From Phytophthora quininea (taxonomy: Eukaryota; Oomycota; Peronosporomycetes; Peronosporales; Peronosporaceae), in the NCBI GenBank assembly GCA_011947345.1, contig JAAVTG010000412.1, positions 1 to 64,000 of the forward strand: 64,000 nt of DNA, written 5' to 3'. The notes under the pieces are model-generated. The model did not search any database and was not told where the DNA came from. It worked only from the letters and a program-made list of their open reading frames with translations. Below are positions 35,801 through 46,860 of the stretch, piece by piece. The translations under genes were made by a program, and so were the position numbers. The stretch's first letter is position 1, and every line of letters begins with the position of its first letter.

Positions 35801-36714
35801 CCAGCTCAGGAGGAGGAGTAGAAGAACGCAGAAGGCACGAGTGTTGTCCACGGAGAATGTTTGGGATTGAGGAGGGAAAACCTCAAGCAGTGCCAGTCCC
35901 CCTACCTCTCAGTTATCTGCCACTAACAGCACTACAATTAAGTACGTGCATACTCAACTGAAGACGCTTGTCTCTGGCGGAGCTTGACAATGCCTTGCCT
36001 TCAACTCTTCAGCCAATCAAAATCAAAATGACCAACTAGTTTTTTACATGTTATATGTTCAGGAACTATTATTATTTTGCTTAGACAACTGCATACGGTG
36101 TAGGTTGCCCAAGAACAACAACGTCATGTGAAAATAATACCAATCGAACGAAATTTTTATTTTGCCTATAGAAAAGTCGCAGCCACTTTGCTCGGAATGC
36201 CATCTTTGACCTACAGCACGATAATTCAATAACCAACACAGATCCGATCCTGCCACTACCCCCACTTCTCTTAGACATAAAAATATTGTGGGCTAATTTA
36301 CAAAACCGGAGATGTTTAGTTTTCGGTCTGGTTGAGTCAGCCGAGACAAAACTGCTAGCTCGAATGCACTGGTCGCTTCTTCTGTGTCGTGCGCGTCTCT
36401 AACCTTACGCTCCATCGTCAATGCAAAGGCGAGCGGCGCACCAACGGTGCCCCGCAGGCCATGATGACGCAGATGCGCACCAGCACAAGTCGTGCTGCAC
36501 GACCCCGATCAACCTTCTCTTAATTGAAGATCGGGTATGTCGAGGACATTTACGACAACGTATTGACGATAACGACAATCGTGTTGACGATAACGACATC
36601 TATGTTGACTGGAGATCAAGCACAATTGAACCCCAAGCCGGGCCCCAGATCACTTGTATCCTATAGTCTTCCTGGGAGCTCCGCCGACTCTACCAGCTTG
36701 CTGCAGACACGACA
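35801..36714. other. Spacer with a short direct repeat
   Basis: At about 36560-36600 the phrase TTGACGATAACGAC occurs twice, about 24 bp apart, in imperfect tandem. No supported gene otherwise. Confidence 0.45.
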
Positions 36715-36730
36715 GACATTCTTCAATTCT
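36715..36730 (+). promoter_or_regulatory. Initiator-like element of the RALF-like peptide gene
   Basis: ACATTCTTCAATTCT followed by CCTCC matches the oomycete initiator (TCAYTYYNCAWTTT) with two deviations. It ends about 47 bp before the ATG at 36777, the usual leader length. Confidence 0.5.
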
Positions 36731-36776
36731 CCTCCGGGTGGCCAAACCTTCAAACCAGCAAACCAAGCGAGAGACC

Positions 36777-36938
36777 ATGAAGATTTCCCAAGCTCTACTC
36801 CTACTCGCAGTGTGTGCAATCGCCCAAGTGGATGCTGGAGAGACCGGCACCAGGACACTGCAAGGATATCAACCTCCAGCCGCTAACTCTTACACGCGCG
36901 GATGCCTTCACTTCATGCGCTGTCGCGATTCAGCCTAG
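36777..36938 (+). CDS. Small secreted peptide with RALF-like C-terminus
   Basis: A 53-residue protein starts at ATG 36777 (GAGACCATGA). A clean signal peptide (MKISQALLLLAVCAIAQVDA) is followed by about 33 residues ending ANSYTRGCLHFMRCRDSA. Plant and fungal RALF peptides end in ANPYxRGCxxxxRCR. This peptide keeps the Asn, Tyr, RGC, the C-x5-C spacing and the final RCR. The N-terminal YISY motif and first cysteine pair of full RALFs are absent, so it would be a minimal form. RALFs signal through plant FERONIA-type receptors; a host-mimic role is an inference. It sits alone in the gene-sparse transposon island, a common location for oomycete effectors. Chance similarity remains possible because the matching stretch is short. 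Confidence 0.6.
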   Translation: MKISQALLLLAVCAIAQVDAGETGTRTLQGYQPPAANSYTRGCLHFMRCRDSA

Positions 36939-38284
36939 ATGGCCTCCTCGTCGAGGTCGAGTTGTTGTTTGGGTAGATAATAACTCGAATTGGGATTGTT
37001 TCGACACCTTTGCTTGTGAGTCGATCATAGCTATCACCTGGTCCAAACTTGCTCCCGCCTCCACTCTGGCAGCTTATAAAAGCACGAATTCGATACAAGC
37101 AGCGGCGGCTACTGCCTTAAGTACATAGTGCTAGTCTACAAGCTTTGCGAGAGCTAGTTCGCCAAGAAGAAAGTTGCTGCGGCGCTTTGTTTTTTGGCGT
37201 CTGTTGTCGAGAAACTGCGGGTGCAGTGTAATTACGTGAGAGTTGCTGACACAAAGTTGAAGTCACCTGTACCAGCTTGTTATCCCCAATGCAGGGCGGA
37301 GCTACAAGCCACGCTTGATCCAGGGTTTGTACTCCGCACGTGGGCTTTATTTAAACCGCTGGCATCGAGTTGGGCTTGGTGTTGATTGTCATGTGATTCG
37401 CTTACGTATGGAGAAATTCCGCTTTGTTTTATGTTGGACTTCCATAGCTATTCCCCCTCAGGTGCTTCAAACCCACCAGGACTTGTGTCCGTTCCCACCG
37501 CTCTTGCCAAGCATCCGCTTCATGCAGCAAATTCCCAGTTAGGAAACGTTAGGAACGATAGCAGAAACATTTGGAAGCTCATGAAATGGCCAGCTGTACG
37601 TGGAATGGCTCTCGGAGCAGCGTTGGCGCCCACGACCTCAATTCGCGTCGGGGCCGCTGCAGAACCGTCTTGAGCTGCTCCAGAGGTGTCTCCCTTCCCT
37701 GGGAACCCGACGGCGGCCGACTGACGTGGCAGCTTGGCAGTGAAGGCTATGCACAAGTTGAAGCCAGGCTCCAAGCAGCAAGGAATCAAGCGCCTGACTC
37801 GGCTTTGGCCGCGTTTTTGGAGGAGCTCCATCCCGGCGGCCTGCCGTGATAGTCCGCCCCATCAGCAACGATATCGACAGACGAGGCTGGCCGAGCAGAG
37901 CAGCTCGCTGCACTGCGGCGGGGAGCAAGCGATGCACGTGTTAACGGCGGTAACACATGACGACCATCTTCAGAACCATAGTGAACTACCGTGTATACAA
38001 ACTCCAACTACAGAGAACGGAAACAGATCGGAGCATTTTTCTGTTGACAAAAGCATACAAAAACCTTGATAAACAATTCGAATCTCGGGCGAAAACGATT
38101 TGCTCAAGTTCAGAAACACCGGTATAGAAAAACCAAGTGTCGCCATACTTCAACAGAGGAGAAAAATCCCGCCAAAAGGCTGCCATGTTGGAGCCGTTGC
38201 CGATCCGGCCGGTGTCAATGACAACCGCTCACTTTCTAATCCGCGCTCCAAGCACCAAGCCCAAGCACTCCCTCCCTCTCCACC
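36939..38284. other. Spacer between the peptide gene and glucokinase
   Basis: Frames at 37386-37673 (+) and 37638-37937 (-) have no recognisable sequence. Directly before glucokinase, GCTCACTTTCTAATC at 38227-38241 resembles the initiator imperfectly, about 45 bp from the ATG. Confidence 0.45.
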
Positions 38285-39349
38285 ATGTCGGACGACTTCT
38301 CCCTCATCATCTCGGGCGACTGCGGCGGCACCAACACGCGCCTCTCGCTCTGGCGCATCCCCAACGGCGCCACGCAGCTCAAGGGCAACATCGCTCCTGG
38401 TGAGGCCGTCTTCGCCAAGAAGTACCTGAACGAGGAGCACTCGAGCTTCAACGAGGTGTGCCACCTGTTCATGAACGAGGCTCGCCTCACCGACCACGTG
38501 CCCGAGGCATGCGTGCTGGCCTGCGCCGGCCCCATCCTCAACAACACGGTCGACTTCACCAACGTTGAGTTCGGCTGGAAGATCGACGGCGCCAACCTCG
38601 AGAAGGAGCTGGGCATCAAGAGCGTCAAGCTCATCAACGACTTCGCTGCCATGGGCTACGGTCTGCTGACGCTGCGTCCGCACGAGTACATCGTGCTCAA
38701 CGACGCCCCCAAGGACGAGACGGCTCCCATGGCTACCATCGGTGCCGGCACCGGCCTCGGTGAGTGCTTCCTGACCCCCGGCACCGACGGCCAGTACTCG
38801 TGCTTTGCCTGCGAGGGCGGCCACACCGACTTCGCCCCCGCCGATGAGATCGAGATCGAGCTCTACAACGAGATCAAGGCGAACCTGGGCTGCGGCAAGC
38901 GCTTCTCCGTCGAGAGAATCGTGAGCGGCCCCGGCCTGGCCACGATCTACTCGTTCCTGGCCAAGAAGTTCCCCGAGAAGGTGGACCCGAAGGTGCACGA
39001 GGAGTTCCTGCAGGCCAACACGCAGCAGGGCAAGGTGATCGGTGAGAACGCCAAGACGAACGAGCTGTGCAACCAGACGCTCGAGATCTTCGTGGGCGCG
39101 TACGGCCGTGAGGCTGGTAACGCGATGCTCAAGTACCTGCCTCGCGGTGGCTTCTACATCACGGGCGGTCTGGCGCCGAAGAACCTGGACTACTTCACGA
39201 AGAAGGACATTTTCCTCAACTCTTTGTTCGACAAGGGTCGTGTGAGCCCCGCCATTCGTGCGTGCCCGATCTACCTGGTGCTGACGGAGGAGCTTGGCGA
39301 GCGTGGTGCGCACTACTACGCCTACCAGCTGCTGCACCAGGGCAAGTAA
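38285..39349 (+). CDS. Glucokinase, bacterial Glk type
   Basis: Phosphorylates glucose with ATP at the entry to glycolysis. Intact 354 residues from ATG 38285 (CCACCATGT). Motifs: phosphate-1 loop SGDCGGTNTRLSLW, catalytic LINDFAAMGYG, phosphate-2 GAGTGLGECFL, the glucose-binding CEGGHTDFAP, and C-terminal YITGGLAPKNL. These are the landmarks of the bacterial-type glucokinase family (PF02685) rather than animal or fungal hexokinase; oomycetes are known to carry this type. Strong GC-rich codon bias suggests high expression and also creates a spurious 395-codon antisense frame. No introns. No targeting signal is obvious, so a cytosolic location is assumed. Confidence 0.95.
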   Translation: MSDDFSLIISGDCGGTNTRLSLWRIPNGATQLKGNIAPGEAVFAKKYLNEEHSSFNEVCHLFMNEARLTDHVPEACVLACAGPILNNTVDFTNVEFGWKIDGANLEKELGIKSVKLINDFAAMGYGLLTLRPHEYIVLNDAPKDETAPMATIGAGTGLGECFLTPGTDGQYSCFACEGGHTDFAPADEIEIELYNEIKANLGCGKRFSVERIVSGPGLATIYSFLAKKFPEKVDPKVHEEFLQANTQQGKVIGENAKTNELCNQTLEIFVGAYGREAGNAMLKYLPRGGFYITGGLAPKNLDYFTKKDIFLNSLFDKGRVSPAIRACPIYLVLTEELGERGAHYYAYQLLHQGK

Positions 39350-39796
39350 AGCTCTCTAGAAGTGCATGTACCGTTCAGTTTTGCCAGAGTGCAACTTCAT
39401 TTGTAAACACGATAGTTTCGGTATAGCTCGCTGGCTTGGTTGTCTGAATTCGAGCTCTCTTGTGGACTACGCATTCCGTTCCAACAGCAGCACATTCACA
39501 GCGGGGCGGCAGCGCATGGGTGGCGAGACCAAAAACGTTGGACGGACTACATCGTCCAGCAATGTGGGAAGAGCGTCGCGAACTGGAAGCGCATCGACAG
39601 CACGGTAGAATGACAATCAACTAGTCGTACGATTTTGGCTTCGCTTGTAGATCCGCTTGAGTGTTTCTTGAAAATCGCGGCAGTTCAGGCATCGCACACC
39701 AGCGCCCACAACAGGTTTGTACGTCGAAATAATAAGCATTGGGATTGCTCCGAAATGGATACATTTGGCTAAATTGCTCATTTTTTTAAAGCAAAA
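39350..39796. other. Intergenic between glucokinase and Nudix gene
   Basis: No gene seen. TTGCTCATTTTTTTAAA at 39774-39790, just upstream of the Nudix ATG, is a partial initiator match. Confidence 0.45.
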
Positions 39797-40510
39797 ATGT
39801 CGTTGAGCGCCAAGGAAGAGGTGCGCTCGCTTGCCCCCTCGTGCTACGTGTATCGCTAATACTGCACCGTGTACGCCTGACGCCAGGTCTGCATCGTGGA
39901 CGAGGACAACAACGTGATCGGTAAGGCCGACCGCGCCGTCATGGTGAGATCTGCAACAAACATGTCAGATACTACGAAATTCACTAAAATAAAACATCTA
40001 TGGCATTTTAGCGTGCGTTCAACCTCCCGCATCGCGCGTCCTACATCGTCATCAAGAACTCTCGGTATTAATAAATGGCGTACTACATCCAAAATTACGT
40101 TACTAACTCTGACAGCACGTTTGAAATTTAGTGAGAAGTATTATGTGCAACGTCGTACGATGATCAAGGACTACTGCCCAGGGATGCTGGACCCGATGAC
40201 TGGCGGCGTCGTGCAATACGGCGAGCCCATGGATGAAAGTGCCGAACGTGAAGCTGAGGAGGAAATGGGCGTCAAGGATGTGCCGCTACGTTACTTGACC
40301 TCCTTCTTCTACAGCGACGAGCGCAGTCGCGTTTGGGGCGGACTCTTCGACTGCACGTTCGACGGACCACTCGTGCTCCAGGAAGAGGAGGTGGACGAAG
40401 TGCTCGAGATGACTGCAGACGAGATCCTCCGTCGCCGTGATGAGTTCACTCCGGACGGCATTTTTGCCTTTGAGAAGTACCTCAAATTTGTCGAAAACGA
40501 GAACAAGTAA
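39797..40510 (+). CDS. Nudix hydrolase, YfcD type, four exons
   Basis: Exons 39797-39820, 39887-39943, 40012-40064 and 40132-40510 give a 170-residue protein. Introns are 66, 68 and 67 bp, all GT..AG, and frame is kept throughout. The assembled protein tracks bacterial YfcD from end to end: VDEDNNVIGKADRAVM, LPHRASYIVIKN, VQRRTMIKDYCPGMLDP and FTPDGIFAFEKYLKF. The Nudix box GX5EX7REUXEEXGU is complete (GVVQYGE..REAEEEMGV). Substrate is unknown for the family; YfcD-like proteins are relatives of isopentenyl-diphosphate isomerase. A bacterial or endosymbiotic origin is plausible, but the introns show long residence. Converges with the dehydrogenase gene (40 bp gap). Confidence 0.9.
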
Positions 40511-40548
40511 GCCTAGTGGGAAAGGTTTTTGTAGCAGTTGTCTGAGAA

Positions 40549-41678
40549 TCAATTAGCTTTTTCGTGACTGCTTATGGAGGATTTCGCAGTCGACTTTGGC
40601 TTGCCGACAAACGTGTCCATGCCGTTGAGGCCGCCGCCAAGGCGAACCACGACGTCGTACAATGGTACGGGCAGAATTCTGGAAAGCGCAGGCGCCCAAG
40701 AAAGCGCAATACCTCTCCAGCCTGAAAAGCACGAGATCAGCAGTTGGTCACCGTTGCGAATGGAGCGGTAGATCTTGTCTGCTACATCGGACTCAGGTAG
40801 CATGGGAATGAAGAACCGCGAGATCTTGAGAGCCCAGTCGTCTGCAGTCAAAGCTCCGTCGAACATGCCCGTGTCCACGGCAGCAGGGCACACCAACAGC
40901 GCTCGGATCGATGTAATATTGTCGCGCCAAAGCTCCAGACGCACTGCAGAGGACACAACTCACAGCAAGTTATTTGCAAGCTCAATGACGACTACTCTAG
41001 CAACACAACACGTACGAGCTTCGTGGAAGGCGTTCACGGCAGCTTTACTGGCACAGTAGTCTGTCAGTCCAGCGCTGCTCGTCATCCCCATCACGGACGA
41101 CACCGTCACGAGCATCGCCTCCGACGCCTTCTTCATGGACGGCAGAGCAGCTTTCACCGTCCAAAAGTGCGCCATCGTATTCACTGCAAACGTTTTCTGG
41201 ATCTGCTCGGGTGTCAAGTCTTGCAACGATCTCCCCATCACAATGCCGGCATTGTTCACCAGCACCCCAATGTTCTTGGGCGCGACGTCACTAACCAAAC
41301 AACTCACACACTCGTCCACAGCACTAACCAACTCGTTAGTATCACCCCTTCTCCAGTAACCAACAACACCCACCGGTAGTCCGCCACGTTGCAATGATAC
41401 ACCAACACTCTCTTGCTCTCCGCAGTCTTCTGGGACTGCAGTAAGTGTGTCTGCAGCGTCTTCAGCCCCTCGACATCCACATCCAGCAGCGCCAACGTCA
41501 CCTCCGTCGTCTCCTCGAACACCTTGGTCGCCAAGCTGCGACCGATGCCGCTCGCAGCTCCAGTAATCACGATCACCTTCCCGTCCAGACGGAACCCTGG
41601 ACCAGCAGTCCTCACCACCAACACAACCACCAACAGAAGAACCACGAAGGCAACCAACACCGTCATGATTGACGCCAA
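40549..41678 (-). CDS. Membrane-anchored short-chain dehydrogenase/reductase (SDR16C/retinol-dehydrogenase-like)
   Basis: Three exons: 41678-41374, 41323-41016 and 40943-40549. Introns of 50 and 72 bp have GT..AG ends and preserve frame; 335 residues. One N-terminal transmembrane segment (VLVAFVVLLLVVVLVV) precedes the Rossmann fold. Cofactor motif TGAASGIG, LVNNAG, the catalytic Ser in VTVSS and the YCASK Tyr/Lys pair are all present. The anchor plus GFRLDGKVIVITG resembles the SDR16C/DHRS3 enzymes, which act on lipid substrates at ER or lipid-droplet membranes. Substrate cannot be read. An alternative start lies four codons downstream (41666). Confidence 0.9.
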
Positions 41679-41740
41679 AATGGCACAACTCTCGCGTGAC
41701 GTATACTCATTCCAAGCCTAACGTTCTTTAATTGAAAAGC
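41679..41740. promoter_or_regulatory. Very short divergent promoter (SDR / C2CD5-like)
   Basis: Start codons of the two diverging genes are 62 bp apart. CTCATTCCAA at 41706-41715 on the + strand is a partial initiator. Both transcripts must begin inside this gap or within the opposite gene. Confidence 0.4.
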
Positions 41741-44700
41741 ATGCCGTGCACCATCAAGATCCGGCTCGTGGAGGCGCGCGACATGCCCGTCGTGGACCGC
41801 GCAGCCAAGCTGGCGGACGCGTACGTAGGCATCACCTTCGCCAGCTTCGAGGCCAAGTCGTCCGTGTCGAAGAAGACGCTGAACCCCAAGTGGGACGAAG
41901 AGTTCCGCTTCGACGTGGCCGACGACTCGGTGCTGCAGTCGCAGCCCATCGAGTTCAAGCTCATGGACCACGACGTGTACACGACGGACGCCACGGTGGG
42001 GATCGTCTACGTGGACCTCAACTGCCTGCTCATGCGGGACGGCCACGTCATCCAGGGCTGGTTCCCAGTCTACGACACGCTGTTGGGGGTACGTTGTGAG
42101 CTGAGTCTCGTCATCAGACTGCAGTATTTCGGAGACGTCAACCCGTTCCGAGAGTCCTCTGCAGGTGTCCAATTCTTTGGGCTGTCAACACTAGACCCGA
42201 GTCTCTATAGGATCGAGAGCATGCTAGGCTTTGTGGAGGAGCTCGTGGTGCATGCCGACCCAGAGTACTCGTGGAGCGACAACTTCCGAACCTCCCGACG
42301 CAGCAATGAGCACAGACAATTGCTGCTGTATAAATTGTCGTCCCAAGTATGTACATTGGTACGAAAGAAGGTGTTTCTTAAGAAATGAGGGATATATACT
42401 GATTGTGGTTTATCGTAGGTGGGGAAGAAAGCGTTGGAGCTGGGAGGCAATGCTGTACTGGCATACAAACAGTTCTTTGATGTGGAAGGAGACAGTGGAC
42501 TGGTGGCGCGTGCTTGTGGCACGGCGTGTTATATTACCCCGGTGGGGAAGAATGAGCTGTCATTCGGCGAGAATGGCAGCAATCAGCGCACGCACAGTGA
42601 GGATGGACATGGCCACGAAAGCGACACAGATACCAACAAGGATGACCTCGCAGGAGGTGGAGGGGATAGTGTCGAAGCTTTGGTGTCCCCTAGATACTAT
42701 TCACGCCGCGTACTGAAATCGCTCAAGGCACCTGAAGCCTTCAATATCTCCGCCCACGACGTGAGTTTTCATTCTCGCTGCCCGGTTTGATATTGCGGAG
42801 TATCTTACACTGGCAATGCGTTCTTGTTGCAGGAGGTTCAATTGATCACGCTCAAGGTGTTTAATCCTGCAACAAGAATTCGTCTGGCCGGAATTGTTAG
42901 CGCCAGGTCTGTCAAGTATCTAGGCAAGTTAGCGACTAAGCTGGCTGACCAGGAGACTCGAGACTCGTGGTGGCTGGAACTTCGTGAAGAGGTATGTTAT
43001 CAGCGCATGATACGCTGTAATGCGTTTTGACCTCGTACATTTTCTTTCCAGATCCGAGCTCACGCACAATCACTGCAATGCCCATTCGTAATCGGCTACA
43101 CCGAATCCTGCACCATTCACGACGATGTTTGTGTGATTTCAGCATCGTAAGGCGTCATATGTGCATCTTGGTGTCTAGATGCGAATCTCAGCTAATTTGT
43201 CTTGCGGGTGTCTAGAGGAACTGCAGCAGTGATGAAAAATCCGCTTGAAGAGCGGCTAATTCGGCGGGATATGACCAGCAGCTATGATGCTGGCGACGAT
43301 GGGCCAGACGCTTCTTCGCCTTTGCTGAACGTTCCGTTACCGGATCTGTCTGGTTCTCTTGGACGTCGAAGCCCATCGTTTTCATTCATGACGCACTCGC
43401 CAGTTCTTCCTCCTACAAGAATCAAAGCCAGGTATGGTAGTTCTGCTACTGCGTGCATACCTCCTGTTATTTACTCTGTCGATGTGTATCTAGGCGAAGT
43501 CGGGTATCGAAGTCCCCTTGTCTATTGTGTCACATTCCGTACTCAAGATCTTTGGCTCCATTTTCCAAGTGCGTTTGTATTGCGCGTTGCTGAATTAAAG
43601 CTGCGTCTAACATTTATATCGTTAGTATGCGGATGGTCCGCTGTGGTGTATGCGGGAACAAGTGGGTCCCAGAAATGATGATTGCATCCATTGAGCCTCC
43701 GGCTGGCCTTGCGATGATGGGGAAAGGTACTTTTGTGCAGGCCAGAGTATGCCGCCAGCGCAGGAAGGGCACGGGGATGTCAACGCAACAATTGTTTCGG
43801 ATGCTTTGCCGTTCCTCGAGTACGAGCTCTATCGACAGGTGCGTTTGTCTACTTAAAGTGCGGTCCAATTAGCACTCGTCTCACTCGATGTTTGCATCAG
43901 CTCATTGTGAAAATGAAAGTACTCGGAGTAAACGCCGTGTTTGCGTTTGACTCGCAAATTCAAATCGGTGGCTCACTTATCGTCGGCGTTATCACCGGCA
44001 CGGGGTTATATCTGCCGGCTCTTCCGCCTCCGCCGACGCTGCGCATTGAGCGGAATATTGACGTAAGTTTGATGATACTTTCCGCTTGTGGTCGACAGAA
44101 TGGCTAAACAAAGGGAATCTGGTCATTTATTAGGTAAAAGATGACGAAGATCGCCGGCTCGTGCAGCTTCAAGCTCAGATCGAAGAGCTCAGCACGTTCA
44201 ACAAGGATAGGGTATGTCTGACAGGATCGCTCATCTTGTGGGGTCTGAGAGAGTAGCGCTGCTGACGTTTGTTGTTTGCGTCTAGCTCCATCGCGACCGT
44301 GTGTGCATTGTACAGCCCGAGCATGAGTACTATCCTGGGGGCGAGGCGCGCGTAATCAGCTTCAGGGCAGCTCCTCACTGCCTTCCGAACATGAAGACGA
44401 GCCTAACAAAAGCTCCAGGCGTTTGCTGCAGTCCGGCCAATCTCGATCGTCGGCGCGTCGTAACCGTCGAAAACAACTGCCACAACACACCCCTGAAGAC
44501 AACTCAGCTCTTCAACCTAACGCAGAAAGCACAACTTCAGAAAGCGCGACTCAACCAGAAGCTGGTGATATCACGGCTACGGGCAGCTCAGGCCCAGGAG
44601 CTCCGTCATCACAAACCTCTGTGGACAATGACTCAAAGACGCTTAGTTCCTCGTCCGAATCTAGTTCCTCGTCTGAAGAAGAAGCATTCGTCGACGGGTT

Positions 44701-45969
44701 TAGTGACTCAAAAGAGACCTTCGTTCTGGAGATTGATGACGAGACCGACGAAGACTTGATGTCGGTGTTACTTGAGCAGGAGCTCCCTGAGGTAAGCAAT
44801 AATGTATGTGATCGGGCAGCACATTTTTCTTATGACTGATGCTTGCGTAGGGCATCTACATGTGCAACACGGATCGACTTCCAGGTGACTTCACACCAGG
44901 CGAGAATATCCATTTGATTGTGTCGATGAAGAGAGTGGAGTGGGATGAAGACCGTATGAGAGACACACGATTGAACGAGCTGCTCTCTGCTGTTTTCAAG
45001 GAGTTGTTTGCGAGGTACGTCGGTCGATTGAGCTTAGTCCTGCTGCTTGTGTTAACCTCGTTGTCGAGTTCAGCTTACTGTTCAAGGTCCGCTCCTACGC
45101 ACCCTGCGCCATCTGTGGCTTGAAGACTCGAATTGCTGTGGCCTCCGAAACGATGGTAAGTGAACAGTGAACGCTCTCATTCGAGGTCACAACCAAATTA
45201 ATCTGTTTGTTATCCTCGACAGCTTGAGGTGGTTTTGATCGGAATGGCGCTCCTCGAGAAGACTTGGGAGGAACCAATGGATAACTTACTGTCAAATGCT
45301 GCGAAAACGCTGGAGGTGGAAGAAACCCAGGAGGCTAAGGACGAGTCTACAGCAACGTCGTCTCCAACAGTACGCAACGTGCAGTTATCAGGTAAAGGAG
45401 GTGCTTCCAAGCTGCATATCCAAATGCCGCCTCCGGCAAGAAGCTTCTCGCATTTCCGCAACAGCGTCACACCAGGCTCTGGTACTGGCATTCCGTCCGT
45501 GCCAGCTCCTTATGGACGTGAATGGATTGAGTTGACACCCCTCGGATACATCCCCGGAGCTCATGTAACACGGTACCTGGGTCGTGTGACGCTGCATTTT
45601 ATTAAGGAAAGTTGGACAGTGCGCGAGAGTGGCGGCTTGGGGGCTTTCTACCATCTTTTCTTGAGCGAAGCCATCGCTATTGTGCGTGCGCATGTGCGAT
45701 CGCTTGGAGGCAACGCCATGCTCACGTTCCGCCTGGTGCCCATCGAGTCCAGTCAGCTCTACCGAAACCAAGTGTACAACATGATTAGCATCACTGGCGA
45801 TGCCGTCATGATCGAACGCGAAGTGGAGACGAATATCGGGTACCCACCGAACTACTGGGCGTCGAAGTCTCCCCATGAGGCAGAGCTGGAGAAGCTGTCG
45901 AACCTCCCGTCTTTAGACGACGTGTTTGCCAGTGCGACCAGCAAAGATGCAGAGGTAATTGACGGCTAA
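41741..45969 (+). CDS. C2 domain-containing protein 5 (C2CD5/CDP138) orthologue, 13 exons
   Basis: In animals C2CD5 binds Ca2+/lipid through its C2 domain and promotes vesicle fusion. Exons: 41741-42346, 42419-42760, 42833-42991, 43052-43146, 43216-43431, 43494-43568, 43626-43838, 43901-44062, 44134-44211, 44286-44791, 44851-45014, 45074-45155, 45223-45969; introns 57-74 bp, GT..AG. The N-terminal C2 domain has RLVEARDMPVVDRA, LNPKWDEEF and DHDVYTTDATVG. Family blocks follow: VEELVVHADPEYSW, GNAVLAYKQFFDVEGDSGLV, ETRDSWWLELREE, GYTESCTIHDDVCVIS, SGTAAV, a CxxC..CxxC segment, FVLEIDDETDED and LTPLGYIPGAHVTRYLG. Breaks near 43766 and 44367 each fit one missing G. Vesicle role is by orthology. 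Confidence 0.93.
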
Positions 45970-46067
45970 ACGGACGAAGAAATGTATTGACGAGTTCATA
46001 ATGGCTATGAATCGGAAAAACCTGGCCTGAGCGCATTCAACTTGCACACACGTCCCTGCAAGTTCCC

Positions 46068-46804
46068 TTAAGCCCAGCGATCAATCGTCCTGCCCAGTTC
46101 CGCGAGATCGATTTGAATCAAGTCGTCTTCGTGGCCGATCAGAGTGTCAGGCAGCGCTGCTCCTTGGTACAGCATTCGGAGCGGGAAGGAGACCGATCCT
46201 GGTTGACCCGCAGCAAAATACTGCTCTTGGCGGACGTCGTCGCGCTGGTAAACGATGACACGTCGGCGAGTAGCGTATATCTTGACGCCGATGGCAACTT
46301 GCACGTTGGTGGTGGGACGCATCCAGCGCGCCAACTTCTGTTTCAGCAGCCCCAGGATTCATTCTTGTAGGCGACTTCGACAATGAGAGTTGGCGAGGCA
46401 CCACGAGCCGCAGTCTTCGGCTTTAGCCCTCCGTCAGGCTCTTGGCCGCGGTCGCCGACGTCACAGGTTGGCGACGCCATCACAGCGAGATCCGATCCAA
46501 AGCGGGCTCCCGCGATGGCATCGACCTGAGAGATGACATCGTATGTGATGTGTCCCGCTGTAGCTGTGTGGGCTTGAGTTGGGAAACTGTAGACCACCAC
46601 ACGGCCAGTGTCCGCAGTCAGTGGCTCGTATTGCCAGCGTCGGAGCTGCCCTTCATGCTTCTCCAGCCAAGTCGCGAAATCAACTCGGGATATGGCCTTG
46701 AAAACCTCAACCGGGCGGCAAGCTGTCGCTTCCTCGACGTCGTCCTCGTTGCCCACCGTCTCAAGATGCTCGGATAGAGCTTCTTTCACGCGGTCAATGC
46801 ACAT
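46068..46804 (-). CDS. Uma2/DUF820-like PD-(D/E)XK nuclease-fold protein, one frame break
   Basis: The likely start is MCIDRVKEALSEHLETVGNE at 46804; the frame is open to 46960, but that part overlaps a C2CD5-derived fragment. The core has an Asp in EPDGGLKP and a following GASPTLIVEVAYKNES strand, the D..ExV arrangement of Uma2-type endonuclease-fold proteins. A break near 46343, fitting one missing C, joins it to KLARWMRPTTNVQVAIGVKI and a C-terminal LYQGAALPDTLIGHEDDLIQ. Such proteins occur as multicopy families in oomycetes; catalytic activity is not established. It has no partner gene resembling a restriction or toxin module nearby. A second, truncated copy of its C-terminus lies at 47096-47230. 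Confidence 0.5.
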
Positions 46805-46860
46805 CTTGTATTGCTTTGAGACCCGGTTCGGCAGTGAACGCAGCGTCCCAATCGCACGTT

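Noticed and set aside
38150..39337. 395-codon open frame antisense to glucokinase
   Set aside because: It mirrors the GC-rich codon bias of the intact glucokinase on the other strand and shows no recognisable motif.
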